DNA of 33,608 nt from Bacteriovorax sp. BSW11_IV (GTDB lineage Bacteria; Bdellovibrionota; Bacteriovoracia; Bacteriovoracales; Bacteriovoracaceae): positions 1 through 33,608 of the forward strand of contig NZ_AUNE01000054.1 in the NCBI RefSeq assembly GCF_000447755.1, written 5' to 3'. Under the pieces are notes generated by a model. That model saw nothing but the letters and a program-made list of their open reading frames with translations, did no database searches and was not told the DNA's origin. Of this stretch, positions 1-7,911 are shown piece after piece. The translations under genes and the position numbers were made by a program. How positions within the stretch are numbered: position 1 is the stretch's first letter; every line of letters starts with the position of its first letter.

Positions 1-71
1 TAGTCAATCAATTAAGTATGGTATGAAGTTTTTTTTTGCAAGCGGCCATAACGCTTTTAAGGATAGTTAAC

Positions 72-1115
72 ATGATTAAAAAGATTGGTCTGATCGTTTC
101 TATATCGGCCATATTACTAGGGCTTGTAGGCCTAGTTGCACTCAATACAATGAATAAAAAAGATGAAAGTCCAGCACAAAAGAGTCAGGACGATGTGAAT
201 CGTGAACTTTATTTCAGCGACTTAGAGGCACTAAAAAATCCTGAGAACCATGAATTTTATGGGTCACTTTTTAGACTCTCGCAAAAAAGAGATCAGAAGG
301 CCTTTGCATGGATTATTGATAAGGGCCTTAAATTAGAAGGTCAGCCCTTTGCACATGTTCTTGAACATCTTGGGTACTTCTATGATGAAAAGCAGGCGCG
401 TGATGAATTTGATAAATTATGGGCCAGCAAGATCTCTAACGATGCCCGTATAGGATTAGCGAAATCTTTGGGTAAGATCGTTTCAAGTTGGACTGGTGCT
501 CGCATAGAAAAAATTTATCCTGAAGTTGAAAAACAAAATAACGAAGCACTTCTTGTTCACTTGAATTCGGCCTTACACACAAGTGCCATGTCAGGAGAGA
601 AAAAGGCCTTGGCCTTACAGCGACTTCTTTATTTAAGTGCCGGTAAGGAGCAGGCCTTGGCCTTAACTTATCTTGGCCGAATAATCCCTAATCATCCCGA
701 TGTTCTTGCCTCTATGGAGAGGTCAATATATCGAGTCAAAGACGGCGATTATCTTGATCGTGCCATTTTACATCTCGCAAAATATCACCCGAAGTGGATA
801 GTCACTCAGGGGGAGAAGATTCGTTATTTAAAAAATGAAGTTGTGGCCCGCTCATATGTGCGAACACTTTTTATTTCTTGTCCTGAAAATCTTTTTGGAG
901 AACTTCAAGAAATGTTAATCGCATTCCCTTCTTTGAAGACGGAGGTGATGACAACGTTATTATCTTTACCGAGAAAAGAAGCATTCGAATTTTTTACAAA
1001 AAATGAAGCGGCCTTCAATGGACTAAAAGATTTGCATGTGGCAAAAAGTCTTTTACAAAAAGGTGAAGTGAGCTCGAGTTGTATTCATTTAAATAAAGAG
1101 CAAGAAGCGAACTAA
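72..1115 (+). CDS. Membrane-anchored, alpha-helical protein of unknown function
   Basis: I do not recognise this family. I start the gene at the ATG at 72, not the in-frame ATG at 36, because AAGGA lies about 9 bases upstream and the protein (347 residues) then opens with Lys-Lys and a hydrophobic segment (about residues 5-27), a typical membrane anchor or uncleaved signal. The rest is predicted soluble and rich in Leu, Ala, Lys and Glu, in a spacing that suggests stacked helices (TPR/HEAT-like), but no repeat is clear enough to name. It would sit outside the inner membrane. Its TAA stop overlaps the TAG stop of the convergent PilZ gene in the bases CTAA, with no terminator between. Ala and Gly codons repeatedly create GGCC here. 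Confidence 0.8.
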   Translation: MIKKIGLIVSISAILLGLVGLVALNTMNKKDESPAQKSQDDVNRELYFSDLEALKNPENHEFYGSLFRLSQKRDQKAFAWIIDKGLKLEGQPFAHVLEHLGYFYDEKQARDEFDKLWASKISNDARIGLAKSLGKIVSSWTGARIEKIYPEVEKQNNEALLVHLNSALHTSAMSGEKKALALQRLLYLSAGKEQALALTYLGRIIPNHPDVLASMERSIYRVKDGDYLDRAILHLAKYHPKWIVTQGEKIRYLKNEVVARSYVRTLFISCPENLFGELQEMLIAFPSLKTEVMTTLLSLPRKEAFEFFTKNEAAFNGLKDLHVAKSLLQKGEVSSSCIHLNKEQEAN

Positions 1116-1840
1116 AGGTTCATTTTCTTTCTGATTTCTTCTGCACGCGCTTCAGAGTTGATCTCTTTAAAAAGTTCTTCTTCTGTGCGCTCAGGAAGAT
1201 CAATAAAAGCGATCCCCAATTTCATTTCACCTGTTGGGTTTCCATCGCGGTGAAATTGTTCCCATTGTCCTACAATTTTTACGAAGGGAATATCAAACTG
1301 TGCCCTGTTAATTCGTAGGCGACAATCTTTATGAACACTATTTTTCGAGAAGAGATCTTTCTTATCAGTTTCAACCATTATACTCGTTCCACCTGCTGAA
1401 ATATCCAGCGCATTGTAAACGATATCTGCAATTTTAAATTGAAGAGCAACATGGCGACCTGCCAGCAGGCGATAATTTGATCTTTTTTGACTTTTGTATA
1501 CGTCGTTTAAAACGCGCAACTCATATTTTCCCGAACTATTTTTTTTAAGCGTCGAATAAGAGAATATATTAATTGTCTCAAAATTAATTTTGAAAAAAAC
1601 TTCTTTGTACAGAAGATCTGTTCCTGCAAGCTTAGATAAAAAGCCACCTGTCGATTCAAGAATAATGGCCATATTTTTTTCATCGAAGGCCGAAATGCGA
1701 TACTCCTCTACGTCGTCTTGGTTCTGACCTTTTTGCCATAGGCTCACTGTGCGTTCATCTTGTGGCGCACGCGAGAGGAAACTAACTGCTTCTTCTTTAG
1801 AGATCGTCGTAAAATAATGTTTTTTATTTGCGTCACTCAC
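1112..1840 (-). CDS. PilZ domain protein (probable c-di-GMP receptor)
   Basis: The 242-residue protein has a C-terminal PilZ domain from about residue 115 to 230. The two c-di-GMP-binding motifs are visible: RxxxR at R120-R124 (RSNYR) and DxSxxG at D146-S148-G151 (DISAGG). PilZ domains bind cyclic di-GMP and pass the signal to motility, surface or secretion machinery. The N-terminal about 110 residues have no recognised motif and may be a YcgR-N-like or lineage-specific partner domain. There is no signal peptide, so it is cytosolic. The start is GTG at 1840 and I see no good Shine-Dalgarno sequence in front of it, so the start is less certain than the domain call. No cyclase or phosphodiesterase for c-di-GMP is seen in the window. 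Confidence 0.85.
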   Translation of the reverse strand: MSDANKKHYFTTISKEEAVSFLSRAPQDERTVSLWQKGQNQDDVEEYRISAFDEKNMAIILESTGGFLSKLAGTDLLYKEVFFKINFETINIFSYSTLKKNSSGKYELRVLNDVYKSQKRSNYRLLAGRHVALQFKIADIVYNALDISAGGTSIMVETDKKDLFSKNSVHKDCRLRINRAQFDIPFVKIVGQWEQFHRDGNPTGEMKLGIAFIDLPERTEEELFKEINSEARAEEIRKKMNL

Positions 1841-1965
1841 AGATCTTAGTCCCGTTTGTTCATAAACAATTTTAACACCTTAGCCTATTATCTTGCATAA
1901 GGGCCATTTACCGCAAGAGGCAGGAAAAATTGTTCTTAAACTTTCCACTGTTTTTCGCTATTTAG

Positions 1966-1994
1966 CTGACAAAAAGGGGGTATAAGAGTAGTAT
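1966..1994 (+). promoter_or_regulatory. Candidate sigma70-type promoter for pepN
   Basis: CTGACA at 1966-1971 is followed after exactly 17 bases by TAGTAT at 1989-1994, about 30 bases before the pepN start. Both hexamers are near the sigma70 consensus. Seen by eye only. Confidence 0.5.
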
Positions 1995-2026
1995 GCCACA
2001 AACGTATAAACAAGAAAGAGGCTGCC

Positions 2027-4660
2027 ATGAAAGAAAGCACACCATCTACTATTCATTTAAAAGACTACACACCTGTAGATTATAAATTTGAAACTGTATA
2101 CCTGACATTTGAACTCCATAATACGAACACACTTGTTCATTCTAAAATTGAAGTTGAACCTTTGAAAAAGGGGAGCGATTTAGTTTTAGATGGAGAAGAA
2201 CTGAAACTTGAGTGGATTAAAGTGAATGGACAAGAGTTTACTTCTTTTGCTAAAAAAGACGACACACTTGTTCTATCAAATCTTCCAACGGAAAATTTCA
2301 CACTAGAAATTCTTGTTGAGATTAACCCTGAGGCCAACAAGGCCCTTGATGGTCTTTACAAGTCTGGTGGTATTTTCTGTACACAAAACGAAGCGCAAGG
2401 TTTTAGAAGAATCACTTACTTCCAAGATAGACCTGACTCACTTTCAAAATTCACGACAAAAATGATCGCTGATAAAAAAGAATACCCTGTTCTTTTATCA
2501 AACGGTAACCCAATTGAATCAGGAGATCTAGCAGACGGAAAACACTTCGCTGTTTGGGAAGACCCCTTCTATAAGCCTTGTTACCTTTACGCACTTGTGG
2601 CGGGTGATCTTGCTCTTGTGCAAGACTCTTATACAACAGGCAGTGGCAGAAAGATTGATCTAAGAATCTACATTGATAAAGGTAATGAAGATAAATGTGA
2701 TCACGCCATGGAGAGTTTGAAAAAATCAATGAAATGGGACGAAGACCGTTTTGGTCTTGAGTACGATCTTGATATTTACATGATCGTAGCTGTTGATTCA
2801 TTCAACATGGGTGCCATGGAAAATAAAGGTCTGAATATTTTTAACTCGGCCTACGTTCTTGCCAACCAACAAACGGCAACTGATAAAGACTTCTACGGTA
2901 TTGAATCAGTTATTGGTCACGAATACTTCCACAACTGGACAGGAAACCGTGTTACTTGTAGAGATTGGTTCCAACTAACTCTTAAAGAAGGTTTAACAGT
3001 TTATCGCGATCAAGAGTTTTCATCTGATATGAACTCAAGAGTTGTTGACCGTATTCAAGGAGTGCAAGCTCTTCGTTCTCGTCAATTCTCTGAAGACGCT
3101 GGACCAAACGCTCACCCAATTAAGCCAAAGTCATACATTGAAATTAATAATTTCTATACAGCGACTATTTATGAAAAAGGTGCTGAAGTTATTCGTATGT
3201 ACGAAACACTTCTTGGCCGTGATGGTTTCAGAAAAGGTATGGACAAGTACTTTGAACTTCACGATGGTCAAGCTGTAACGACAGAAGACTTCCTAAATGC
3301 CATGAGCGTTGCTAATGGCAATTACGACTTCTCGCAATTTAAACTATGGTACGACCAAGCGGGAACACCAAAAGTTGTAGCGAAATATAATTATGATTCT
3401 TCTAAAAAAGAATTTTCAATTACGTTTACGCAATCAATCCCAGATACTCCAGGACAGACAAATAAACTTCCTATGCTTATTCCAATGAAGTTAGGTCTTC
3501 TCAATGCGAGTGGAAAAGATATGGCGCTAACTCTAGTTGATGCTTCATCTCAACCACAAATTGCAGAAGGGATTGTCCTATTAACAAAAAAAGAAGAGAC
3601 ATTTACTTTTAAAAATATTGATGTCCTACCAGTTGTTTCTCTTAACAGAAACTTCTCGGCACCAATCAATCTTGAAAGTGACAACTCAAAAGAAGATCTT
3701 GCTTTCTTAATGGCCCACGATAGTGATTCATTCAACCGCTATGAAGCAGCTCAAGAGTTTGCAACTCAAATGATGCTTGATCTTGTGGCCAAAGCTCAAA
3801 AAGCCGAGAAACTAAGTGTTGATCCACTTTTTGAAAAAGCTTATGGGAAAATTATCGAGGATAATTCAATTGATAATATGTTCAAGGCCCTTGCTCTAAC
3901 TCTTCCTGGTCAAGGAACCCTTCACCAGCGTCAAGAAGTGATTGATTACAAAGCGACACACGCTGTATGTGAATTTGTACTTAATTCTCTGGCGAGCACT
4001 TATGAAAGAGAATTTGCTAAGATTTATTCAGATCTAGCAACAGAGAAGCCTTTTAGTGTTTCTGCTGCTGCTATGGGAGAGAGATCACTTAAAAATCTTG
4101 CTCTATCAATGCTTATGCAAATTGGAACAGAAGAAACTGTGGCCATGGCCGAAGGTCAATTCTACAACGCTACAAATATGACTGATGAAGCTAAGGCATT
4201 ACAACTTCTCGTTCACAATGAAGCACAAGGTGCTGATAAGGCCGTGAAAAGCTTCTATGACAAGTGGTCTTCACAGACTCTTGTGTATCAAAAGCTTCTT
4301 GGTATTCTTGGTGGAAATCCAAGCGACTCAGTTTACGATAAAGTTCTTGAGATGGAACAAGATAAGCACTACGATAGAACAGTTCCAAATATTGTAAGAG
4401 CTCTTTATGGAAGTTTTGCTGCTAACTATACTCAATTCAATCACGAATCTGGTAGAGGATATAAACTTGTTGCTAATAAGATTTTAGAACTTGATAAGCA
4501 AAACCCACAAATTGCTTCACGTTTTGCGACACTTTTCAAAGACTACAAACGTCTTCCATCGAACCTTAAAGAGCTTGCGAAAGTTGAACTTACTCGCATC
4601 GTAGAAACTGAAGGTCTATCGAAGAACGTTTTTGAAATTGTTTCAAAAACACTAGCGTAG
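2027..4660 (+). CDS. pepN: Aminopeptidase N (M1 zinc metallopeptidase)
   Basis: This 877-residue protein removes N-terminal amino acids from peptides in the cytosol and is a main route for peptide recycling. The M1 hallmarks are all present: the substrate N-terminus-binding GAMEN motif at 262-266, and the zinc site HExxHx18E with H298, E299, H302 and E321. The length and the three-part layout (beta N-domain, thermolysin-like core, long helical C-domain of about 330 residues) match the bacterial PepN family of about 870 residues. There is no signal peptide. The start ATG is preceded by AGAGG. The gene is relatively poor in GGCC and prefers other Ala codons, as expected if it is highly expressed. 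A small unknown gene follows after 19 bases and may be cotranscribed. Confidence 0.97.
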   Translation: MKESTPSTIHLKDYTPVDYKFETVYLTFELHNTNTLVHSKIEVEPLKKGSDLVLDGEELKLEWIKVNGQEFTSFAKKDDTLVLSNLPTENFTLEILVEINPEANKALDGLYKSGGIFCTQNEAQGFRRITYFQDRPDSLSKFTTKMIADKKEYPVLLSNGNPIESGDLADGKHFAVWEDPFYKPCYLYALVAGDLALVQDSYTTGSGRKIDLRIYIDKGNEDKCDHAMESLKKSMKWDEDRFGLEYDLDIYMIVAVDSFNMGAMENKGLNIFNSAYVLANQQTATDKDFYGIESVIGHEYFHNWTGNRVTCRDWFQLTLKEGLTVYRDQEFSSDMNSRVVDRIQGVQALRSRQFSEDAGPNAHPIKPKSYIEINNFYTATIYEKGAEVIRMYETLLGRDGFRKGMDKYFELHDGQAVTTEDFLNAMSVANGNYDFSQFKLWYDQAGTPKVVAKYNYDSSKKEFSITFTQSIPDTPGQTNKLPMLIPMKLGLLNASGKDMALTLVDASSQPQIAEGIVLLTKKEETFTFKNIDVLPVVSLNRNFSAPINLESDNSKEDLAFLMAHDSDSFNRYEAAQEFATQMMLDLVAKAQKAEKLSVDPLFEKAYGKIIEDNSIDNMFKALALTLPGQGTLHQRQEVIDYKATHAVCEFVLNSLASTYEREFAKIYSDLATEKPFSVSAAAMGERSLKNLALSMLMQIGTEETVAMAEGQFYNATNMTDEAKALQLLVHNEAQGADKAVKSFYDKWSSQTLVYQKLLGILGGNPSDSVYDKVLEMEQDKHYDRTVPNIVRALYGSFAANYTQFNHESGRGYKLVANKILELDKQNPQIASRFATLFKDYKRLPSNLKELAKVELTRIVETEGLSKNVFEIVSKTLA

Positions 4661-4679
4661 AAATTACAGGATAAAGATC

Positions 4680-5180
4680 ATGAGTGAATTTGATAAAGAG
4701 GCCTTAGAAAAGAAAATCCACGATCAAAACCTTGAGCGCTTACGCGCAGAGGGCGGGCTTTCTTCTCTTATCATTTTCACTCTTGAAAACTTTGCCTTTC
4801 GCTACCTTGAAACGGACACGCACAAAGACATCTCTTGCCACGTCGAGGGTGACAATGTCTTTGTGGTTCGCTCATTCGAAGAAGATATTTTGAAGGCCTT
4901 GAAAACGCCCAATCAAAGCGTCAAGCAAGGCCTTATCTCTCTTTGCAAAAAGTATCCAGGGGCAGAAAGTAAAAAACTAAAAGTCTGCCAATCAATTACA
5001 GTGACAATTAAAAACGACTCCCACGTTTCATGCGTGGCCGAAATCAATTGGAACTATCCCGACTTCTCATCCGACGCTGAATACTCAATCTCCAAAAAAG
5101 AAGATATTCGCTTTGATGATCCTCTCTACCTAAGAAATAAACTGGCGCTCTACTTAGAGTCGGTTTGTGAAATTTTTTAG
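4680..5180 (+). CDS. Hypothetical cytosolic protein downstream of pepN
   Basis: I do not recognise this 166-residue protein. It has no signal peptide or membrane segment. The N-terminus is charged and helical (residues 1-25), followed by a mixed alpha/beta region with four cysteines spread from about residue 58 onward. The start ATG has AGGATAAA upstream and the gene begins 19 bases after pepN, so it is probably in the pepN transcript. A strong hairpin terminator follows at once. Codon use is richer in GGCC and GC than in pepN. Confidence 0.8.
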   Translation: MSEFDKEALEKKIHDQNLERLRAEGGLSSLIIFTLENFAFRYLETDTHKDISCHVEGDNVFVVRSFEEDILKALKTPNQSVKQGLISLCKKYPGAESKKLKVCQSITVTIKNDSHVSCVAEINWNYPDFSSDAEYSISKKEDIRFDDPLYLRNKLALYLESVCEIF

Positions 5181-5224
5181 GTGCCACGTACCCTTAATTT
5201 TTCTTTAGGGAACATGGCACTTTT
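5181..5224 (+). terminator. Intrinsic terminator of the pepN unit; REP-like stem
   Basis: A 14-base stem (GTGCCACGTACCCT at 5181-5194 paired with AGGGAACATGGCAC at 5207-5220, two mismatches) begins one base after the stop codon of the upstream gene and is followed by TTTT. The minus strand has no T-run after the stem, so it works for plus-strand transcripts. The GTGCCA...GTACCC stem resembles dispersed extragenic palindromes. Confidence 0.75.
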
Positions 5225-5229
5225 GAAAT

Positions 5230-5649
5230 TTAGTTTGAGCAATCAATCGTAATTGATTTTGTCTTATTTCCCTTCGTGGCGACGATGAATTTTCTTTCTT
5301 GATTAATTTTGATTGAAATCTTTTTCTGAAAACTTGCATGACCAACAAAATTATTATCTGCATCGTTATATGTTGATTTAAGTGTTGCTTCTAGTGAACA
5401 GTCTGCGCTGTTGCACATTGTTTCGCCTTCAAACCAAAACATATATTTGTAACCGTCTTGAGATTTTAATTCTAAAACGTTAGTTGTTCCAATTTCTGTT
5501 GAACCATTTTCTGTTGTAGAAAATGCAAGGGCAATTTGCTCTTTATCGGAAAGAAAGTTTCTTTCAGTCACAATTTTTACGGCACAGTTGTAGTTTGCAA
5601 AGGCCGAAAGTGAAGAAAGAGCACAGATCATAAGTAAAAGATTTTTCAT
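5230..5649 (-). CDS. Small secreted protein of unknown function
   Basis: The 139-residue product starts with a clear signal peptide (MKNLLLMICALSSLSAFA, cleavage near residue 18). The mature part is about 120 residues, mostly predicted beta strands, with cysteines at the mature N-terminus (NYNCAV), centre and C-terminus (four in all) that may form disulfides in the periplasm. AAGGATAAAAATT precedes the ATG at a normal distance. I do not recognise the family. It is convergent with the pepN unit and separated from it by the terminator. Confidence 0.8.
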   Translation of the reverse strand: MKNLLLMICALSSLSAFANYNCAVKIVTERNFLSDKEQIALAFSTTENGSTEIGTTNVLELKSQDGYKYMFWFEGETMCNSADCSLEATLKSTYNDADNNFVGHASFQKKISIKINQERKFIVATKGNKTKSITIDCSN

Positions 5650-5852
5650 AATTTTTATCCTTGTTAGTTGTGTTTGTTGTAGAGGTATTTAATATGATTT
5701 TTCTTTTTCACTCTTTTAGATTTTCTTACTCGTTTGGGCCATTTATCAGAGGGATTGTGGCGAACCTGCCTCGCAATTATTACCATGAGTTAGATATATT
5801 TATGATCGCTTCCTTCTTCCCAAGGTATGAGAAAGGCACATAAGGAGGACTC

Positions 5853-6206
5853 ATGAAGTCATTAATTTTCTTCGTTTTTTTGACTGTGGGGCATATAGTA
5901 CAGGCGGGATTTATCCAAGAGGGTGTCTTTGTTGGTCAGCTTGAAAATGGTAAGAGTTGCCAAGTTAAAATCACCCATGAAGGAGAGTTCGCTTACGTGG
6001 GGCGCTCTGAGTTTCGTCTTACTATTCACTCCAAAGGCCCTTTTGTACAGTGTCTTGATTATGAAGGTGTAGAGTATGATGCCTGTGCTTCTGGCGAGCA
6101 TACTAATGGTAAAAAAGAGAAGTCACTTTATATTCTAGGCTCCCATGAAAAAGGGATTGAGAAAGTGTATATTGATGGGGCAGAGCTCAGGACGTGTTCT
6201 TTTTAA
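5853..6206 (+). CDS. Small secreted protein of unknown function
   Basis: The 117-residue product has a signal peptide (hydrophobic residues 3-18, cleavage after QA-G). The mature domain of about 98 residues is beta-rich with four or five cysteines, similar in size and style to the exported protein encoded just upstream on the other strand but not obviously homologous. A perfect AGGAGG ribosome site lies 5 bases before the ATG. It converges on the transglutaminase-like gene with a single base between the two stop codons and no GC-rich hairpin, so its transcript may run on into that gene in antisense. Confidence 0.78.
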   Translation: MKSLIFFVFLTVGHIVQAGFIQEGVFVGQLENGKSCQVKITHEGEFAYVGRSEFRLTIHSKGPFVQCLDYEGVEYDACASGEHTNGKKEKSLYILGSHEKGIEKVYIDGAELRTCSF

Positions 6207-6207
6207 A

Positions 6208-7020
6208 TTATTTTTTTATAAATTTATTGATCGCATCCATACATTTGGAAGTAAGTCTCTTTTTTGGAATCCAAACACGGGGGTAATTGTTGATTTCAAC
6301 AATTCTTCTAAACTCGATGTGCTCCTCGGCGACGGGGGCCATTTTACTTTTTTCTGTAATTCCTTTTTTACTCATAAGATCTTTTAAGCGATATCCGTTA
6401 AAACCAACATAGTAGGTATCAACAACCCATTCTTCGCCTTTGTATTTGACGACATTAAAAGCGTGATCTTCTTCAAAATCATAATCATAGTAATTACTCT
6501 TTCTATGAATGGTGGCATACATGTGAGTATTTTCTATTCCTGCTTCTTTTAAAAGAATATGAGCAAGAAGTGCGTATTCTCGACAAACGCCGGCCGAGCA
6601 ATAGAGGTATTCACTAAAAGGTACATTGCCATCTTTTTTCAAATATTTTTTTGATACACTCTTGTGATTCTTATCATCGTATTCACGTCCGATGAGGGCC
6701 GAATCCGCTATAATATTGGTGATCTCATCTATTTTGTCCCAAAAAGAGAGATTTCTCATCTTCCCAAGTTCTTTGGCCTTCTCTCTATATGTTTTGACGA
6801 TGGGGTCTTCGAGATCCATATAGTAATCTGGCTGTGCACCACCGTGAGTTGAAGAGCCTTCTACGTAACTTCCATTAGGAATATCGTCAATTTTTCCACC
6901 ATTTATAATTTTATAATTTTGCGGATCGTTCGGGGACGCAGGTGAGCGTACGGTTCCATCCATTGAAGTAGTGGCAAAAAAAGTAAAGATGAATAGGATA
7001 TTTAAAATAAACTTATACAA
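6208..7020 (-). CDS. Exported transglutaminase-like (papain-fold) protein
   Basis: The 270-residue protein has an N-terminal hydrophobic signal (residues 3-19) and a transglutaminase-like core. The Cys-His-Asp triad can be read in order: C146 in GVCREYA, H186 in DHAFNVV, D201 in VVDTYY. In bacteria such domains act as proteases, peptidoglycan-linked peptidases or cross-linkers; the substrate here is unknown. Residues 20-110 are a linker or prodomain-like part with an Asn/Gly-rich start. Expected location is the periplasm or cell surface. It is divergent from the DUF4105-like gene (gap 196 bases), so two secreted cysteine-type proteins may share a control region. The Shine-Dalgarno sequence is weak. 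Confidence 0.8.
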   Translation of the reverse strand: MYKFILNILFIFTFFATTSMDGTVRSPASPNDPQNYKIINGGKIDDIPNGSYVEGSSTHGGAQPDYYMDLEDPIVKTYREKAKELGKMRNLSFWDKIDEITNIIADSALIGREYDDKNHKSVSKKYLKKDGNVPFSEYLYCSAGVCREYALLAHILLKEAGIENTHMYATIHRKSNYYDYDFEEDHAFNVVKYKGEEWVVDTYYVGFNGYRLKDLMSKKGITEKSKMAPVAEEHIEFRRIVEINNYPRVWIPKKRLTSKCMDAINKFIKK

Positions 7021-7074
7021 TAGAAGTCATCTCTTTGTTGTCGTCTAACTATCTAAGAAATTGGAGCAATATTT

Positions 7075-7097
7075 AGGCCAACAATTTGGCCTTTTTT
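7075..7097 (+). terminator. Orphan intrinsic terminator in a divergent intergenic region
   Basis: AGGCCAA (7075-7081), loop CAAT, TTGGCCT (7086-7092), then an unbroken T-run to 7097. It is oriented for plus-strand RNA, but no plus-strand gene ends here: the gene to its left is on the minus strand and starts at 7020, and the next plus gene starts at 7217. It may end an antisense or leader RNA. Confidence 0.7.
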
Positions 7098-7216
7098 GGT
7101 TCATAAATATTTGATATTGAATTGCCGTTTTCTAGGGAGCTGTCGATTTTTTAGTCAGATTGATATTTTTTATTATGAGGGCCTTCATTATTTAGCTGCC
7201 ATGAGATAAGGGGGAG

Positions 7217-7897
7217 ATGAAGTGGTCAATACTTTTCCTCTTATTTGTTTTCTCCCTTTGGCAAAACTGTGCTTATGCTAAAAACGAACGTTTTACTGGG
7301 CTTTATTTTACCATTGTGAATTCGGGAAGTGGTGGTTCAATTCTCGGTCATACATTTCTAACTTTCTGTCCAGATCAAATTAAGCTCGATTTAAGTCAGT
7401 GTCATGCTATTGAGTACAACTTAGATATTAATCTAGGCGAAAAATTTAAAAAACTTATAAATGCTAGTTTTATAGAAAAAATTGAAATGTTCAGTTCTGC
7501 TTTTTTTCGTGTCTATGAATTTGATAATGCCAAAGAACATACTCAGAAATATCTTGATAGAGATCAGTCCGTTGAATTTTATCGTTACAGAGGATCATCA
7601 GATGAGGTTCAGGCGATTCATGGAGATATTCAAACGGATATGTGGGATCGTGATCTCAAAGGTTATAGAGACTATGATATTTTAGATAATAACTGTGTCA
7701 CTAAAGTCGTGGATGTCATTAACACACACTCCTTGAAGAGCATTGAAAAAGAAAGTGATGATCTTTTTGATATTGAAAATCTTGTCTATCGTTTTCCAAT
7801 CTTTGTTAAACAACGCATTCGAAAGAGTGGGATGTTCGATTCTATGTTTTATCTTTCAAAAAATGAGTGGTACTCACAGAAAATTCTTTTTGAATAA
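7217..7897 (+). CDS. Exported DUF4105-like protein (Lnb N-terminal-type)
   Basis: The 226-residue protein begins with a signal peptide (residues 1-21, cleavage near YA-K). Two conserved blocks suggest the DUF4105/Lnb N-terminal periplasmic family, a NlpC/P60-like fold: GSILGHTFL with H45 near the start, and DNNCVTKVVDVI with C160. Together they could form a Cys-His catalytic pair. Known family members are periplasmic or outer-membrane-associated and their reaction is mostly unknown. The family call rests on these two motifs only. The ribosome site AAGGGGGAG directly abuts the ATG. It ends 14 bases from the convergent catalase-like gene with no terminator between. Confidence 0.72.
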   Translation: MKWSILFLLFVFSLWQNCAYAKNERFTGLYFTIVNSGSGGSILGHTFLTFCPDQIKLDLSQCHAIEYNLDINLGEKFKKLINASFIEKIEMFSSAFFRVYEFDNAKEHTQKYLDRDQSVEFYRYRGSSDEVQAIHGDIQTDMWDRDLKGYRDYDILDNNCVTKVVDVINTHSLKSIEKESDDLFDIENLVYRFPIFVKQRIRKSGMFDSMFYLSKNEWYSQKILFE

Positions 7898-7911
7898 CCA
7901 CTCAGATAAAA

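Noticed and set aside
2451-2801. 116-codon minus-strand frame
   Set aside because: Lies wholly inside pepN, whose motifs are intact, and its translation looks like noise.
5661-5843. Plus-strand frame of 60 codons (49 from an internal ATG at 5694) ending just before the ribosome site of the next gene
   Set aside because: Phe-rich, no protein-like pattern, no clear ribosome site at a good distance, and it lies in the expected promoter region of two divergent genes. Conservation would be needed to revive it.
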